Positions 1-8,732 of a stretch of DNA of 64,000 bases are shown in pieces (positions within the stretch are counted from its first letter, which is position 1; the number at the start of each line of letters is the position of its first letter). The stretch spans positions 7,502,001 through 7,566,000 of the forward strand of contig NZ_CP009754.1 in the NCBI RefSeq assembly GCF_000772045.1, written 5' to 3'. The stretch comes from Streptomyces sp. CCM_MD2014 (GTDB taxonomy: Bacteria > Actinomycetota > Actinomycetes > Streptomycetales > Streptomycetaceae). Both the position numbers and the translations under genes were made by a program. A model generated the notes under the pieces. It was not told the origin of the DNA. It saw nothing but the letters and a program-made list of their open reading frames with translations, and made no database searches.

Positions 1-900
1 GGCGAGCAACCCGACCCGGTCCTCCCCGGGCTCCATTCCCGCCGCGCGCAGTACCGCCTTCTCACCCGCGTACTGCTCCAGGCACCCTCGCCCGCCGCAC
101 GGGCACTCCGGCCCGTCGGGACGGACCGGCACATGGCCGAGCTCACCGGCGAACCCGCGGGTACCCCGCAGCAGCCGGCCGTCGAACACCACGGCCGCAC
201 CGATGCCGATCTCGGCCGAGACGTGCAGGAAGTCCCGGGGAGTGCCGTCACCGAGCCAGAGTTCGGCGAGCGCACCGAAGTTGGCCTCGTTGTCCACGGT
301 CAGCGGCAGGTCCGCGGGCAGCAGCGCGCCGAGGTCCGCGTCGTGCCAGTCCAGGTTCGGGGCGCGTACGACGGTCCGGCCGTCCCGCGCCACGAGACCC
401 GGCACGGCGACGGCGAGTCCCGCCGGCCACAGGCCCTCGGTCTCCGCATCCGAGACGACCCGCTCCACCAGGCCGGTGAGCTGCTCGAGCACCGGCTCCG
501 GGGAACGGCCCCGGTTGCTCCCGTACCGCACGGCACGCGCGCGTACCCGTCCGCGCAGGTCGACCGCGCAGACGGCGAGGTGGTCGACGCCGACCTCCGC
601 CCCGATGCCGGCCGGGCCCTGCCCGCGGACGGCGAGTGCGGACCCGGGCCGTCCCACGCGGCCGGGCCGCTCGGGGCCCAGCTCCTCCAGCAGGCCCGAG
701 CGAATGAGTTCGTCCACGAGGGTGGAGACCGCGGCTCGCGTCAGACCGATCCGTGAGGCGACGGCGGCCCGGGACAGCGGGCCCTCGGCGCTGACGGTGT
801 GCATCACCCGCGCGAGATTGCGGCGGCGCATTCCCTGCTGGGTGTCCGGCAGCGCGCGCCCGGGGCGGGCCGGGTGGGCTTCGTGCGGCGGTGCGGTCAT
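1..900 (-). CDS. xylR: ROK-family transcriptional repressor, probable xylose regulator (3' end outside window)
   Basis: ROK regulators pair an N-terminal winged helix with a sugar-kinase-like domain and repress sugar operons until the sugar binds. The first 300 codons are visible. An HTH lies at about residues 33-75 (VMHTVSAEGPLSRAAVASRI followed by a recognition helix). The ROK domain follows, with the zinc-binding CPCGGRGCLEQY motif near residue 270. The start is the ATG at 900. The gene is cut by the window edge, so the last roughly 100 residues are not seen. It is upstream of and co-oriented with xylB, and an operator-like repeat sits between xylB and xylA, so control of the xylose genes is the likely job. 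The symbol is inferred from context. Confidence 0.88.
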   Translation of the reverse strand, partial: MTAPPHEAHPARPGRALPDTQQGMRRRNLARVMHTVSAEGPLSRAAVASRIGLTRAAVSTLVDELIRSGLLEELGPERPGRVGRPGSALAVRGQGPAGIGAEVGVDHLAVCAVDLRGRVRARAVRYGSNRGRSPEPVLEQLTGLVERVVSDAETEGLWPAGLAVAVPGLVARDGRTVVRAPNLDWHDADLGALLPADLPLTVDNEANFGALAELWLGDGTPRDFLHVSAEIGIGAAVVFDGRLLRGTRGFAGELGHVPVRPDGPECPCGGRGCLEQYAGEKAVLRAAGMEPGEDRVGLLA

Positions 901-1158
901 GCCTCCGTCAATCCTCGGTCTGTCGTCGCTCGGTCCGGTCCCGGACCGCGGCCCTGCCGGAGCGGGGCGCGGCCGACGCCCGGAACGGAACCTCGCCGGT
1001 GACCACTGGTCGTGTCCCGCGTGCGGGCCGGCCGACGGCGGGAAGCGCCGGTCGCGGTGCCGCCGCGTTCCCGTTCCGGGCGCGCCCCCTTCCCGCGGTG
1101 CTTCGCGAGGAACGGTTCACGCTGCCGGACGGCGGCCCCGCCCGGCGCGAGCGCGCCC

Positions 1159-2604
1159 TCAGCGAGAGGCCGCGTCCCGTTCCAGCAGTGGTGCCGCGTC
1201 GGAGAGTACCCCGGTGATCCTGTTCAGCGTCGCCTCGTCCCGTTCCACCGCATCGAGCACCGGCCCGGCGGCCGTGTTCCAGCGTCGGGCGACCGCGGCC
1301 GCGTCCTCGCCGGTCAGCAGACCGGCCGCCTGTGCCGCGGCACCGAGCGCGACCAGTTCTTTCGCCTCGGGGATCTGGACCGGGCGCCCCGACAGCCGGC
1401 GTACCGTCTGCTGCCAGGCCGACCCCCGGGCGCCGCCGCCGATCAGCAGCAGCGGTGCGGACGGGTCCGCGTCGGCGTCGAGGACCAGGTCGAGCGCGCC
1501 GAGCAGCGAGTGGACGGCGCCGTCGTACGCGGCCTGGAGCAACTGGCCGGCGGTCGTGTCGTGGCGCAGTCCGTGCAGAAGGCCGGACGAGTGCGGGAAG
1601 TTCGGTGTGCGCTCGCCGTCCAGGAAGGGCAGGAACGTGGCGCCGGTGCCCGGCTCGACGGCTTCCCGGTCCAGGTTCAGCAGGGCCGCCACGCGGTCGA
1701 CGGCGAGCGTGCAGTTCAGGGTGCAGGCCAGCGGCAGCCAGTCGCCGCGCGCGTCGGCGAAGCCCGCCACGGTCCCGGTCGGGTCGGCGGGGCGGCGCTG
1801 CGAGACGGCGTACACCGTCCCCGACGTGCCGAGGCTCATCACCGGTACGCCGGGGCGCAGCCCGAGCCCCAGTGCGGCGGCCGCGTTGTCCCCGGTGCCG
1901 GCGGCGACCAGGGTTCCCTTGGAGAACGGCAGGCCGTGGCCGTCGCGCACCGTCCCGGCCACTTCGCCGGGCCGTACCACCCGGGGCAGCAACGCCGGAT
2001 CGAGCCCCACGCGCGCGAGGATCTCCTCGTCGTACTCCTCCGGGCCCGATGCCCACCACCCGGTGCCGGACACGTCACCGCGGTCGGTGGTCCCCTCACC
2101 GGTGAGGCGCTCGGTGAGGTAGTCGTGGGGGAGGCGCACGGCCTTGGCCGCACGCGCCGCGTCCGGCTCGTGCTCGGCCAGCCAGGCCCACTTGGTGACC
2201 GTGAAGGAGGCGCTGGGCACACTCCCCGTGCGCTCCGCCCAGGCCTTGGCCCCGCCCAGCTCGTCGATCAGGCGGCGGGCCTGCGGGGCCGAGCGCACGT
2301 CGTTCCACAACAGGGCGGGGCGCACCGGCTCGCCCTGGGCGTCCAGCGTGACCAGCCCGTGCTGCTGCCCGCCGATGGACACCGCGGCGGCCTCGTGGGC
2401 GGCCTCGCCGCACTGGCTCAGGGCCTCGCCCAGCGCGTTCCACCACTCGCGAGGATCGCTTTCACGGCCCGCTCCGGAGGACACGGTGTGGGGCGCCTGG
2501 CCGCTCGCGACGACCCGGCCGGTGGCCGCGTCGACGACCAGGGCCTTGGTGGACTGGGTGGACGTGTCCACGCCGACGACGAGCGGACCCTCGGCTGCTG
2601 ACAT
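1159..2604 (-). CDS. xylB: xylulokinase
   Basis: Phosphorylates D-xylulose to xylulose 5-phosphate, the second step of xylose catabolism, in the cytoplasm. The 481-residue length is normal for FGGY-family carbohydrate kinases. The N-terminal phosphate-binding segment VVGVDTSTQSTKALVVD, the central substrate region around GQQHG and the C-terminal nucleotide-binding GDNAAAALGLGL are visible. The ATG at 2604 is chosen because GGGAG lies just upstream. An in-frame ATG 35 codons earlier would add a sequence unlike the family and would run through the operator. It is divergent from xylA, which makes its substrate. Confidence 0.95.
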   Translation of the reverse strand: MSAAEGPLVVGVDTSTQSTKALVVDAATGRVVASGQAPHTVSSGAGRESDPREWWNALGEALSQCGEAAHEAAAVSIGGQQHGLVTLDAQGEPVRPALLWNDVRSAPQARRLIDELGGAKAWAERTGSVPSASFTVTKWAWLAEHEPDAARAAKAVRLPHDYLTERLTGEGTTDRGDVSGTGWWASGPEEYDEEILARVGLDPALLPRVVRPGEVAGTVRDGHGLPFSKGTLVAAGTGDNAAAALGLGLRPGVPVMSLGTSGTVYAVSQRRPADPTGTVAGFADARGDWLPLACTLNCTLAVDRVAALLNLDREAVEPGTGATFLPFLDGERTPNFPHSSGLLHGLRHDTTAGQLLQAAYDGAVHSLLGALDLVLDADADPSAPLLLIGGGARGSAWQQTVRRLSGRPVQIPEAKELVALGAAAQAAGLLTGEDAAAVARRWNTAAGPVLDAVERDEATLNRITGVLSDAAPLLERDAASR

Positions 2605-2689
2605 CGGGCTTCTCCCTCTTCCGCGGGTGCTCGGACCCGGACTCACTCCTTCGGGGACACCTTGTCCCTTCCCAGGACCGTGTGTGCAT

Positions 2690-2720
2690 ACTAATTTGTA
2701 AAGCGCCATGACGAAATAGT
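2690..2720. promoter_or_regulatory. putative XylR operator between xylB and xylA
   Basis: AT-rich half sites ACTAATTTGT (2690-2699) and ACGAAATAGT (2711-2720) form an inverted repeat matching at 8 of 10 positions, with centres 21 bp apart, about two helical turns. This is the only AT-rich patch in the 154-bp divergent region. ROK repressors commonly bind AT-rich inverted repeats, so joint control of xylB and xylA by the neighbouring ROK protein is inferred. Confidence 0.6.
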
Positions 2721-2758
2721 CGGCAGCGATTGATCGGCAGCGAGTGAGGAGCCCCGGA

Positions 2759-3922
2759 ATGAACTACCAGCCCACTCCCGAGGACAGGTTCACGTTCGGT
2801 TTGTGGACGGTCGGCTGGCAGGGCCGTGACCCGTTCGGTGACGCCACCCGGCAGGCCCTGGACCCCGCCGAGTCGGTGCGGCGTCTGTCCGAGCTGGGCG
2901 CGTACGGCGTCACGTTCCACGACGACGACCTGATCCCCTTCGGGTCGAGCGACACGGAGCGGGAGTCGCACATCAAGCGGTTCCGGCAGGCGCTGGACGC
3001 GACCGGCATGAAGGTGCCGATGGCGACGACGAACCTGTTCACGCACCCGGTCTTCAAGGACGGCGCCTTCACGGCCAACGACCGGGACGTGCGCCGCTAC
3101 GCGCTGCGCAAGACGATCCGCAACATCGACCTCGCGGTCGAGCTGGGCGCGAGCGTGTACGTGGCCTGGGGCGGCCGGGAGGGCGCGGAGTCCGGCGCGG
3201 CCAAGGACGTGCGGGACGCGCTCGACCGGATGAAGGAGGCCTTCGACCTGCTGGGCGAGTACGTCACCGAGCAGGGCTACGACCTCAAGTTCGCGATCGA
3301 GCCGAAGCCGAACGAGCCGCGCGGTGACATCCTGCTCCCCACGGTGGGTCACGCCCTGGCGTTCATCGAGCGCCTCGAACGGCCGGAGCTGTACGGCGTG
3401 AACCCGGAGGTCGGCCACGAGCAGATGGCCGGTCTCAACTTCCCCCACGGGATCGCCCAGGCGCTGTGGGCGGGCAAGCTCTTCCACATCGACCTCAACG
3501 GCCAGTCGGGCATCAAGTACGACCAGGACCTGAGGTTCGGCGCGGGTGACCTGCGGGCCGCGTTCTGGCTCGTCGACCTGCTGGAGCGGGCCGGGTACGC
3601 GGGTCCGCGGCACTTCGACTTCAAGCCGCCGCGGACCGAGGACCCCGACGGCGTGTGGGCGTCCGCGGCCGGCTGCATGCGCAACTACCTGATCCTCAAG
3701 GACAGGGCAGCCGCTTTCCGCGCCGACCCGCAGGTGCAGGAGGCCCTGGCCGCGTCCCGGCTGGACGAACTGGCCCGCCCGACCGCCGAGGACGGCCTCG
3801 CCGCCCTGCTGGCGGACCGGACCGCGTACGACACCTTCGACGTGGACGCGGCCGCCGCACGCGGCATGGCCTTCGAGCGCCTCGACCAGCTCGCCATGGA
3901 CCACCTGCTCGGCGCTCGCTGA
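2759..3922 (+). CDS. xylA: xylose isomerase
   Basis: Interconverts D-xylose and D-xylulose (and D-glucose and D-fructose) in the cytoplasm. The 387-residue protein matches the actinomycete class I enzyme. The metal and catalytic residues fall at the usual numbers: His54 and Asp57 in VTFHDDD, Glu181 and Lys183 in IEPKPNEPRG, His220 in NPEVGHE, and Asp255 and Asp257 in KYDQDLRF. The ATG at 2759 has GAGGAG upstream; a GTG at 2744 lies too close to that site. It is divergent from xylB and followed by a strong stem-loop at 3943-3977. Confidence 0.97.
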   Translation: MNYQPTPEDRFTFGLWTVGWQGRDPFGDATRQALDPAESVRRLSELGAYGVTFHDDDLIPFGSSDTERESHIKRFRQALDATGMKVPMATTNLFTHPVFKDGAFTANDRDVRRYALRKTIRNIDLAVELGASVYVAWGGREGAESGAAKDVRDALDRMKEAFDLLGEYVTEQGYDLKFAIEPKPNEPRGDILLPTVGHALAFIERLERPELYGVNPEVGHEQMAGLNFPHGIAQALWAGKLFHIDLNGQSGIKYDQDLRFGAGDLRAAFWLVDLLERAGYAGPRHFDFKPPRTEDPDGVWASAAGCMRNYLILKDRAAAFRADPQVQEALAASRLDELARPTAEDGLAALLADRTAYDTFDVDAAAARGMAFERLDQLAMDHLLGAR

Positions 3923-3942
3923 CCGCCGGTTCCGGCGTGCAC

Positions 3943-3977
3943 GCTCCGGCCCCCTCCCGCGCGGACGGGGCCGGAGC
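3943..3977 (+). terminator. stem-loop terminator downstream of xylA
   Basis: A perfect 11-bp stem, GCTCCGGCCCC (3943-3953) with GGGGCCGGAGC (3967-3977), encloses a 13-nt loop, 20 nt after the xylA stop. It lies between two convergent genes and has no U-tract, which is usual in Streptomyces. Confidence 0.75.
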
Positions 3978-3997
3978 CGATGCGGGGCGTCAACAGC

Positions 3998-4030
3998 CTT
4001 CCGGTCCGGGCCCGTCGGACGGACCGGAAG
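3998..4030. terminator. second stem-loop between convergent xylA and the SWIM gene
   Basis: A perfect 10-bp stem, CTTCCGGTCC (3998-4007) with GGACCGGAAG (4021-4030), has a 13-nt loop. On the plus strand it is followed by an A-rich run. It is placed to terminate the minus-strand gene ending at 4085, and it backs up the xylA terminator. Confidence 0.6.
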
Positions 4031-4084
4031 GAGAAGAAAAAGCCAAGGCGAGGCAGGGCGGGACGGTACGGGCCGGGACAGGCC

Positions 4085-5350
4085 TCAGGGCTCGTCCCCC
4101 GTGGCGAGGGCCGTGGCGAGGGCCGTGGCCGGGTCCTGGGCCGCCCCGCCGACGGGGACCCACCGGCCGCGCTCCCTGCGGTACGGCCACCAGCGCCCCT
4201 CCCGGTCCAGGCGGAGCTGGTGCGGTGCGCCGACGACGGTCCACCGGTTGGCCCGCGCCCGCAACGAGGGCCGCTCGTCCTCCTCCCAGGCCGACTCCAG
4301 TGCCGCACGCGCGCGTGCGAGCGTGTCGCCCGCCACCGCCCACTCTTCCTCGAGCACGTACAGAGCGGCCGCGCCGCCGAGGCGCCACGCGTGTACGGCC
4401 GCGGCCAGCTCCTCCCGTGTGCGCCCCGACCCCTCACCGAGGCGGTCCAGCGCGTCCGGCCCGGGATCTCCCGCGGCCAGGCGCACCGCGTCCTGCGCCA
4501 CGGCCGGCTCCGGGTCCACGGACTGCCCGTCGTGCCCGTTCCGCAGGGCTTCGGCAAGCAGGCGGTGCGCCTCCGCCGCCGTCCGGGAGGCCAGAAAAGC
4601 CAGGGCGGACGGGTCGATGCCGGGCGGGGCCGCCACCTCGGTCTCCAGGGACGGTGGGGCTCCCGGGCCCTCCCGGAGGCCGGGCGGCGCGGGCAACGGA
4701 GGCAGCAACTGGCCCGCCGCGTACGCTTCGGCGGCGTCCACGCCCTCCGTCCGGGAAGGGACCTCCTCCGCGGCTGCGGAGCCGTGTGTCTGGAGGGCGT
4801 CGAGAACGGCGCTCTCCGCCCGCCCCCGCATCAACAGCAGCACGAAGGGGTCCTGGTCCAGCAGCCTGGCGACCTGGTAGCAGAGCGCGGCGGTGTGACC
4901 GCAGTGGTCCCAGGCGCCGCAGTCGCACTCCGGTTCCAGATCGCCCATGCCCGGCAGCAGGTCGATGCCCGCGGCCGCGGCGTCCTCCACCAGATGCGGC
5001 GGCATGTCCCGGTCCAGCAGCGCCGCGACATGCCCGGACCGCTCGATCGCCATGTCGACGAAGCGATCCCACTGTGCGTCGGAGAGCCGTTCCAGCAGCA
5101 CGTCTGCCCGATGCGCCGTACGGTCCCGGTCCTGGACGACCGCGGTGATGCGCCCCGGCCGCACCGAAACCGCGCCGACCGCTCCCGCGCGGGCGAGGCG
5201 GCGGCCCGCCTTCACCTGAGCCGTGTCCATCGCGGCGTCCTCCAGTGCCTTCAGCCAGGCGCGGCCCCACCAGGTCTGCGCGAAGCCGCGTCCCTGCGCG
5301 GGCGGCAGTGCGACGAACGTTCGTTCCGCGTCGTTGTCGTACCGGGTCAT
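4085..5350 (-). CDS. SWIM zinc-finger domain protein
   Basis: A 421-residue protein with one recognisable domain. The SWIM zinc finger (CDCG, then CGH in CDCGAWDHCGHTAALCYQ) lies at about residues 141-155. SWIM domains bind DNA or protein partners. The N-terminal TWWGRAWLKALE segment is typical of SWIM proteins found beside SNF2 helicases. The C-terminal half is Ala/Arg-rich helical sequence without a known fold. The start overlaps the helicase stop by 4 bp (ATGA), so the two are translationally coupled and probably act in one complex on DNA. The enzymatic role is unknown. Confidence 0.85.
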   Translation of the reverse strand: MTRYDNDAERTFVALPPAQGRGFAQTWWGRAWLKALEDAAMDTAQVKAGRRLARAGAVGAVSVRPGRITAVVQDRDRTAHRADVLLERLSDAQWDRFVDMAIERSGHVAALLDRDMPPHLVEDAAAAGIDLLPGMGDLEPECDCGAWDHCGHTAALCYQVARLLDQDPFVLLLMRGRAESAVLDALQTHGSAAAEEVPSRTEGVDAAEAYAAGQLLPPLPAPPGLREGPGAPPSLETEVAAPPGIDPSALAFLASRTAAEAHRLLAEALRNGHDGQSVDPEPAVAQDAVRLAAGDPGPDALDRLGEGSGRTREELAAAVHAWRLGGAAALYVLEEEWAVAGDTLARARAALESAWEEDERPSLRARANRWTVVGAPHQLRLDREGRWWPYRRERGRWVPVGGAAQDPATALATALATGDEP

Positions 5351-8310
5351 CGCGTACCCCCTCGCAGCTCGACCAGGTCGGCCAGTTCCGCGTCCGTCAG
5401 TTCCGTGAGCGCCGCCTCACCCGTGCCCAGAACGGCGTCGGCGAGTTCCTTCTTGCGGTTCAGCAGCGCGGCGATGCGGTCCTCGACGGTCCCCTCGGTG
5501 ACCAACCGGTGCACCTGCACGGGGCGGGTCTGCCCGATGCGGTGGGCACGGTCGGTGGCCTGTGCCTCGACGGCCGGGTTCCACCAGCGGTCGTAGTGCA
5601 CGACGTGCTCCGCGCGCGTGAGGTTCAGTCCGGTGCCCGCCGCCTTCAGGGACAGCAGGAAGACCGGGACCTCACCGTCCTGGAACCGCCGCACCAGCGA
5701 TTCCCGCGCGGTGACGGACGTGCCGCCGTGCAGGAACAGCGACGGCACGCCGCGCGCGGCCAGATGCCGCTCGAGGAGCCGCGCCATCTGCACGTACTGA
5801 GTGAAGACCAGCACGCTCGCCTCCTCGGCGAGGATCGTGTCGAGCAGTTCGTCCAGCAGCTCGAGCTTTCCGGACCGGCCGGTGATCTTCGGCCGGTCTT
5901 CCTTGAGGAACTGCGCCGGGTGGTTGCAGATCTGCTTGAGGCTCGTCAGCAGTTTCACGATCATGCCGCGTCGTGCCATGTGGTCGGCCCCGGTGATCTC
6001 CGCGAGCGCCTCGCGCACCACCGCCTCGTACAGGCCCGTCTGCTCCGGGGTCAGCGAGACGGGATGGTCGGTCTCGGTCTTGGGCGGCAGCTCCGGCGCG
6101 ATTCCGGGGTCGGACTTGCGGCGCCGCAGCAGGAAGGGCCGTACGAGCCGGGCCAGTCGCTCAGCCGCGGCGGGGTCCTGTCCGCCCTCGACGGCCTGGG
6201 CGTAGTGCCGGCGGAAGGCGCCGAGGCGGCCCAGCAGCCCCGGGGTGGCCCAGTCGAGGACGGCCCACAGTTCCGAGAGGTTGTTCTCGACGGGTGTGCC
6301 GGTGAGCGCCACGCGCGCGCGGGCGCCGATGGAGCGCAGTTGCCGCGCGGTTTCCGAGTAGGGGTTCTTCACGTGCTGCGCCTCGTCGGCCACGACCATG
6401 CCCCACGGCACGGTGGAGAGCCGGTCGGCGTCCAGACGCATGGTGCCGTAGGTGGTCAGCACGAACTCGCCGTCCGCCAGGTCGTCGAGGTCGCGGCGGG
6501 CGCCGTGGAAGCGGCGTACCGGCGTGCCGGGCGCGAACCGCTCGATCTCCCGCTGCCAGTTGCCCATCAGGGAGGTCGGGCAGACCACCAGGGTGGGACC
6601 GGCGGCGTCCGTGTCCCCCTGCCGGTGCAGATGCAGGGCGATCAGTGTGATGGTCTTTCCCAGACCCATGTCGTCGGCGAGACAGCAGCCGAGTCCCAAG
6701 GAGGTCATGCGCACCAGCCAGCCGAGGCCCCGAAGCTGGTAGTCGCGCAGCGTGGCGTCCAGGGCGGCGGGCTGCGCCACGGCCTCCTGCGCCTCTGGGT
6801 CGGCGAGGCGCTCCCGCACGGCTGCCAGCCATCCCGTGGGACGCACCTCCACGCGCCGTCCGTCGACCTCCGTCGAGCCGGTCAGGGCCGCGGCGAGCGC
6901 GTCGACCGGCGTGACCTTGTGGTCCCGCCGGGCACGGGCGCGGTGGGCCTCCTCGGGGTCGACGAGCACCCACTGGTCGCGCAGGCGCACGACGGGGCGA
7001 CCGGCCTCGGCGAGCAGGTCCAGTTCCTCGCGGGTGAGCCCCCTCCCGCCCAGGGCGAACGTCCAGTCGAAGGCGAGGAGCGCGTCGGCCGACAGGAACG
7101 AGCGGCCGGCTGCGGACGCGGCCGTATGCGACGCCGGGCCGTCGTCGAGCGGCCCGACCTCGGCACGCTCCGTCAGGCCGCGGGCCAGTTCCCGCGGCCA
7201 GTGCACGTCGACCCCCGCGCCGGCGAGCGCCCGGGAACCGGCTCCGAGAAGCTCGGTGACCTCTTCGTCGGTGAGCTCGACGGCGTCCGGTACGGCCGCC
7301 GACAGCAGGGGGGAGAGGGAGGGCCAGGCCCGTGCCGCCCGGCGCAGGGACAGCAGGGCGTCCATCCGCGCGCGCGTGCCGAACGCGTCGCCCACGGTGC
7401 CGGCCCACACCTGGGCGGTGTCCGCGACGAGGGCGGGATCGCTGACGCTGTGCACCTGGGGCACCACCCGGAACGTCGGCCGGGCGTCCGCGGCAGCCGG
7501 CGCCGACAGTCCTCGCACCTCGATGCGCAGCGACAGCCGCACGCCGGTGTCGTGTCCGGCGGACACGTCCGTGGCCCATTCGCGGAACCCGGGCGACCGC
7601 CGGGGCTCCCACGAGGAGTAGGCGGGCCCGCCCGTCAGGAGTGCGGCGGCGGGGGAGCGGGGCAGTGTGTCCGCGACGGCGTCCAGGAAGGACCGCACCA
7701 GGTGTTCCGGGTCGGGCAGTCGCAGCGGATGCGTGCGGTCCACCGGGACCGCGTGCGCCTCGGGCGGCATGGCGGCGGCGAGATGGCGGACGCGCTCGGT
7801 CGTCTCCGCGTCCAGCGGGCCCGCGCGCCACACGTCGTGGTCGGCCTCCGACAGGCCGGCGAGCAACAGGCCGCGCGCCACGATGTGCAGGGCCTCGACG
7901 GCGACCGCACCCCAGAAGACCGAGGCCCGGTGGCCGTCGGCGGCGGCCCGCGCGCGTGTGAGCACCGGCAGGGCGGCCCGTACCGGCAACAGCACCGCCG
8001 GCACGCTCACCCCGTCCACGCCGTCGCCGTCGGGCAGTACGACCGTCAGGCTTTCCGAGGTCCCCGACGGGAGGATGCCGGGCGCTCCGCCGTCGGACCG
8101 CCAGAAGGCCACCGTGCCGGTGCGGCCCGGGTCGCCGGGCAGGAAGACAGCACAGCAGTCGGCGAGTGTGGTGATCTCGGAGCGGGTGGGGAGGGCGTTC
8201 AGTGCAGCGATGACGTATTCCTCAAATTTGACTAGCTGGGGACGCGGCGGCCGATAGTACCCGATCGCTGAAGTCGTCGGCTGTGACCAGGGTGTGGCAT
8301 GGGTCACCAT
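5347..8310 (-). CDS. SNF2/RapA-family DEAD/DEAH-box helicase
   Basis: An ATP-driven double-strand DNA translocase of the SNF2 superfamily. The N-terminal half carries an SNF2-associated domain. The motor follows, with motif I ADDMGLGKT near residue 543, motif II VVADEAQH near 640, motif III ALTGTPVENNLSELW, the C-terminal lobe FTQYVQMARLLERHL, and motif VI QATDRAHRIGQ near 920. The family remodels or translocates along DNA, and in bacteria it is linked to transcription recycling, repair or defence. The start is uncertain: the ATG at 8310 has no purine-rich site upstream. A low-GC patch at 8218-8236 could be a promoter, which would put the true start downstream. Confidence 0.9.
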   Translation of the reverse strand: MVTHATPWSQPTTSAIGYYRPPRPQLVKFEEYVIAALNALPTRSEITTLADCCAVFLPGDPGRTGTVAFWRSDGGAPGILPSGTSESLTVVLPDGDGVDGVSVPAVLLPVRAALPVLTRARAAADGHRASVFWGAVAVEALHIVARGLLLAGLSEADHDVWRAGPLDAETTERVRHLAAAMPPEAHAVPVDRTHPLRLPDPEHLVRSFLDAVADTLPRSPAAALLTGGPAYSSWEPRRSPGFREWATDVSAGHDTGVRLSLRIEVRGLSAPAAADARPTFRVVPQVHSVSDPALVADTAQVWAGTVGDAFGTRARMDALLSLRRAARAWPSLSPLLSAAVPDAVELTDEEVTELLGAGSRALAGAGVDVHWPRELARGLTERAEVGPLDDGPASHTAASAAGRSFLSADALLAFDWTFALGGRGLTREELDLLAEAGRPVVRLRDQWVLVDPEEAHRARARRDHKVTPVDALAAALTGSTEVDGRRVEVRPTGWLAAVRERLADPEAQEAVAQPAALDATLRDYQLRGLGWLVRMTSLGLGCCLADDMGLGKTITLIALHLHRQGDTDAAGPTLVVCPTSLMGNWQREIERFAPGTPVRRFHGARRDLDDLADGEFVLTTYGTMRLDADRLSTVPWGMVVADEAQHVKNPYSETARQLRSIGARARVALTGTPVENNLSELWAVLDWATPGLLGRLGAFRRHYAQAVEGGQDPAAAERLARLVRPFLLRRRKSDPGIAPELPPKTETDHPVSLTPEQTGLYEAVVREALAEITGADHMARRGMIVKLLTSLKQICNHPAQFLKEDRPKITGRSGKLELLDELLDTILAEEASVLVFTQYVQMARLLERHLAARGVPSLFLHGGTSVTARESLVRRFQDGEVPVFLLSLKAAGTGLNLTRAEHVVHYDRWWNPAVEAQATDRAHRIGQTRPVQVHRLVTEGTVEDRIAALLNRKKELADAVLGTGEAALTELTDAELADLVELRGGTR

Positions 8311-8483
8311 TCAGGAGGGGAGAGGTTCCTCCGGGACACCTCCGGACCGGGACGGCGACGAGCTCTCAGGGGTGTGTAGGGGTCGTTCCTCAGGGGGTTG
8401 TCAGGGTCGCGGTTCGGAACCGCCGGGAGCGCGAGCCCGTTCTCAGGACAGAGAGCGGCAGTGGCCGAGAAGGAGGCGACACC

Positions 8484-8666
8484 ATGTCGAACAACGCGAA
8501 GGTGGCAGCGGGGGGTGTGGCGGCGGGGCTCATTCTGCTCATTTGGCTGCCCTGGTGGGCTGCCCTGCTGATCGTGCTGGGAGTTCCGGCCGCCGCGTAC
8601 CTCGCCCTGGATCCCTCGCAGCGGCGCCGGCTGCGCCGTGTCTCACGCAAGGAGATCGGCCGTTGA
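8484..8666 (+). CDS. small membrane protein, hypothetical
   Basis: A 60-residue protein with a near-consensus AGGAGG site (8471-8476) 7 nt before the ATG. A single hydrophobic stretch of about 35 residues (GGVAAGLILLIWLPWWAALL and onward) could form two membrane helices joined by the WLPWW turn. It is followed by a strongly basic tail, RRRLRRVSRKEIGR, which should stay in the cytoplasm. It is divergent from the SNF2 gene. No family was recognised and no function is proposed. Confidence 0.75.
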   Translation: MSNNAKVAAGGVAAGLILLIWLPWWAALLIVLGVPAAAYLALDPSQRRRLRRVSRKEIGR

Positions 8667-8732
8667 GGCGCTGACGCCGCGGCGCGCCCGGCCCGGTCGG
8701 AGCACAGGGGCAAGCGCGTCGTCGCCCGCGGT

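Noticed and set aside
5245..8235. Open frame of about 1,000 codons opposite the SNF2 helicase
   Set aside because: Low-complexity composition, no ribosome site, and the helicase motifs on the other strand are unambiguous.
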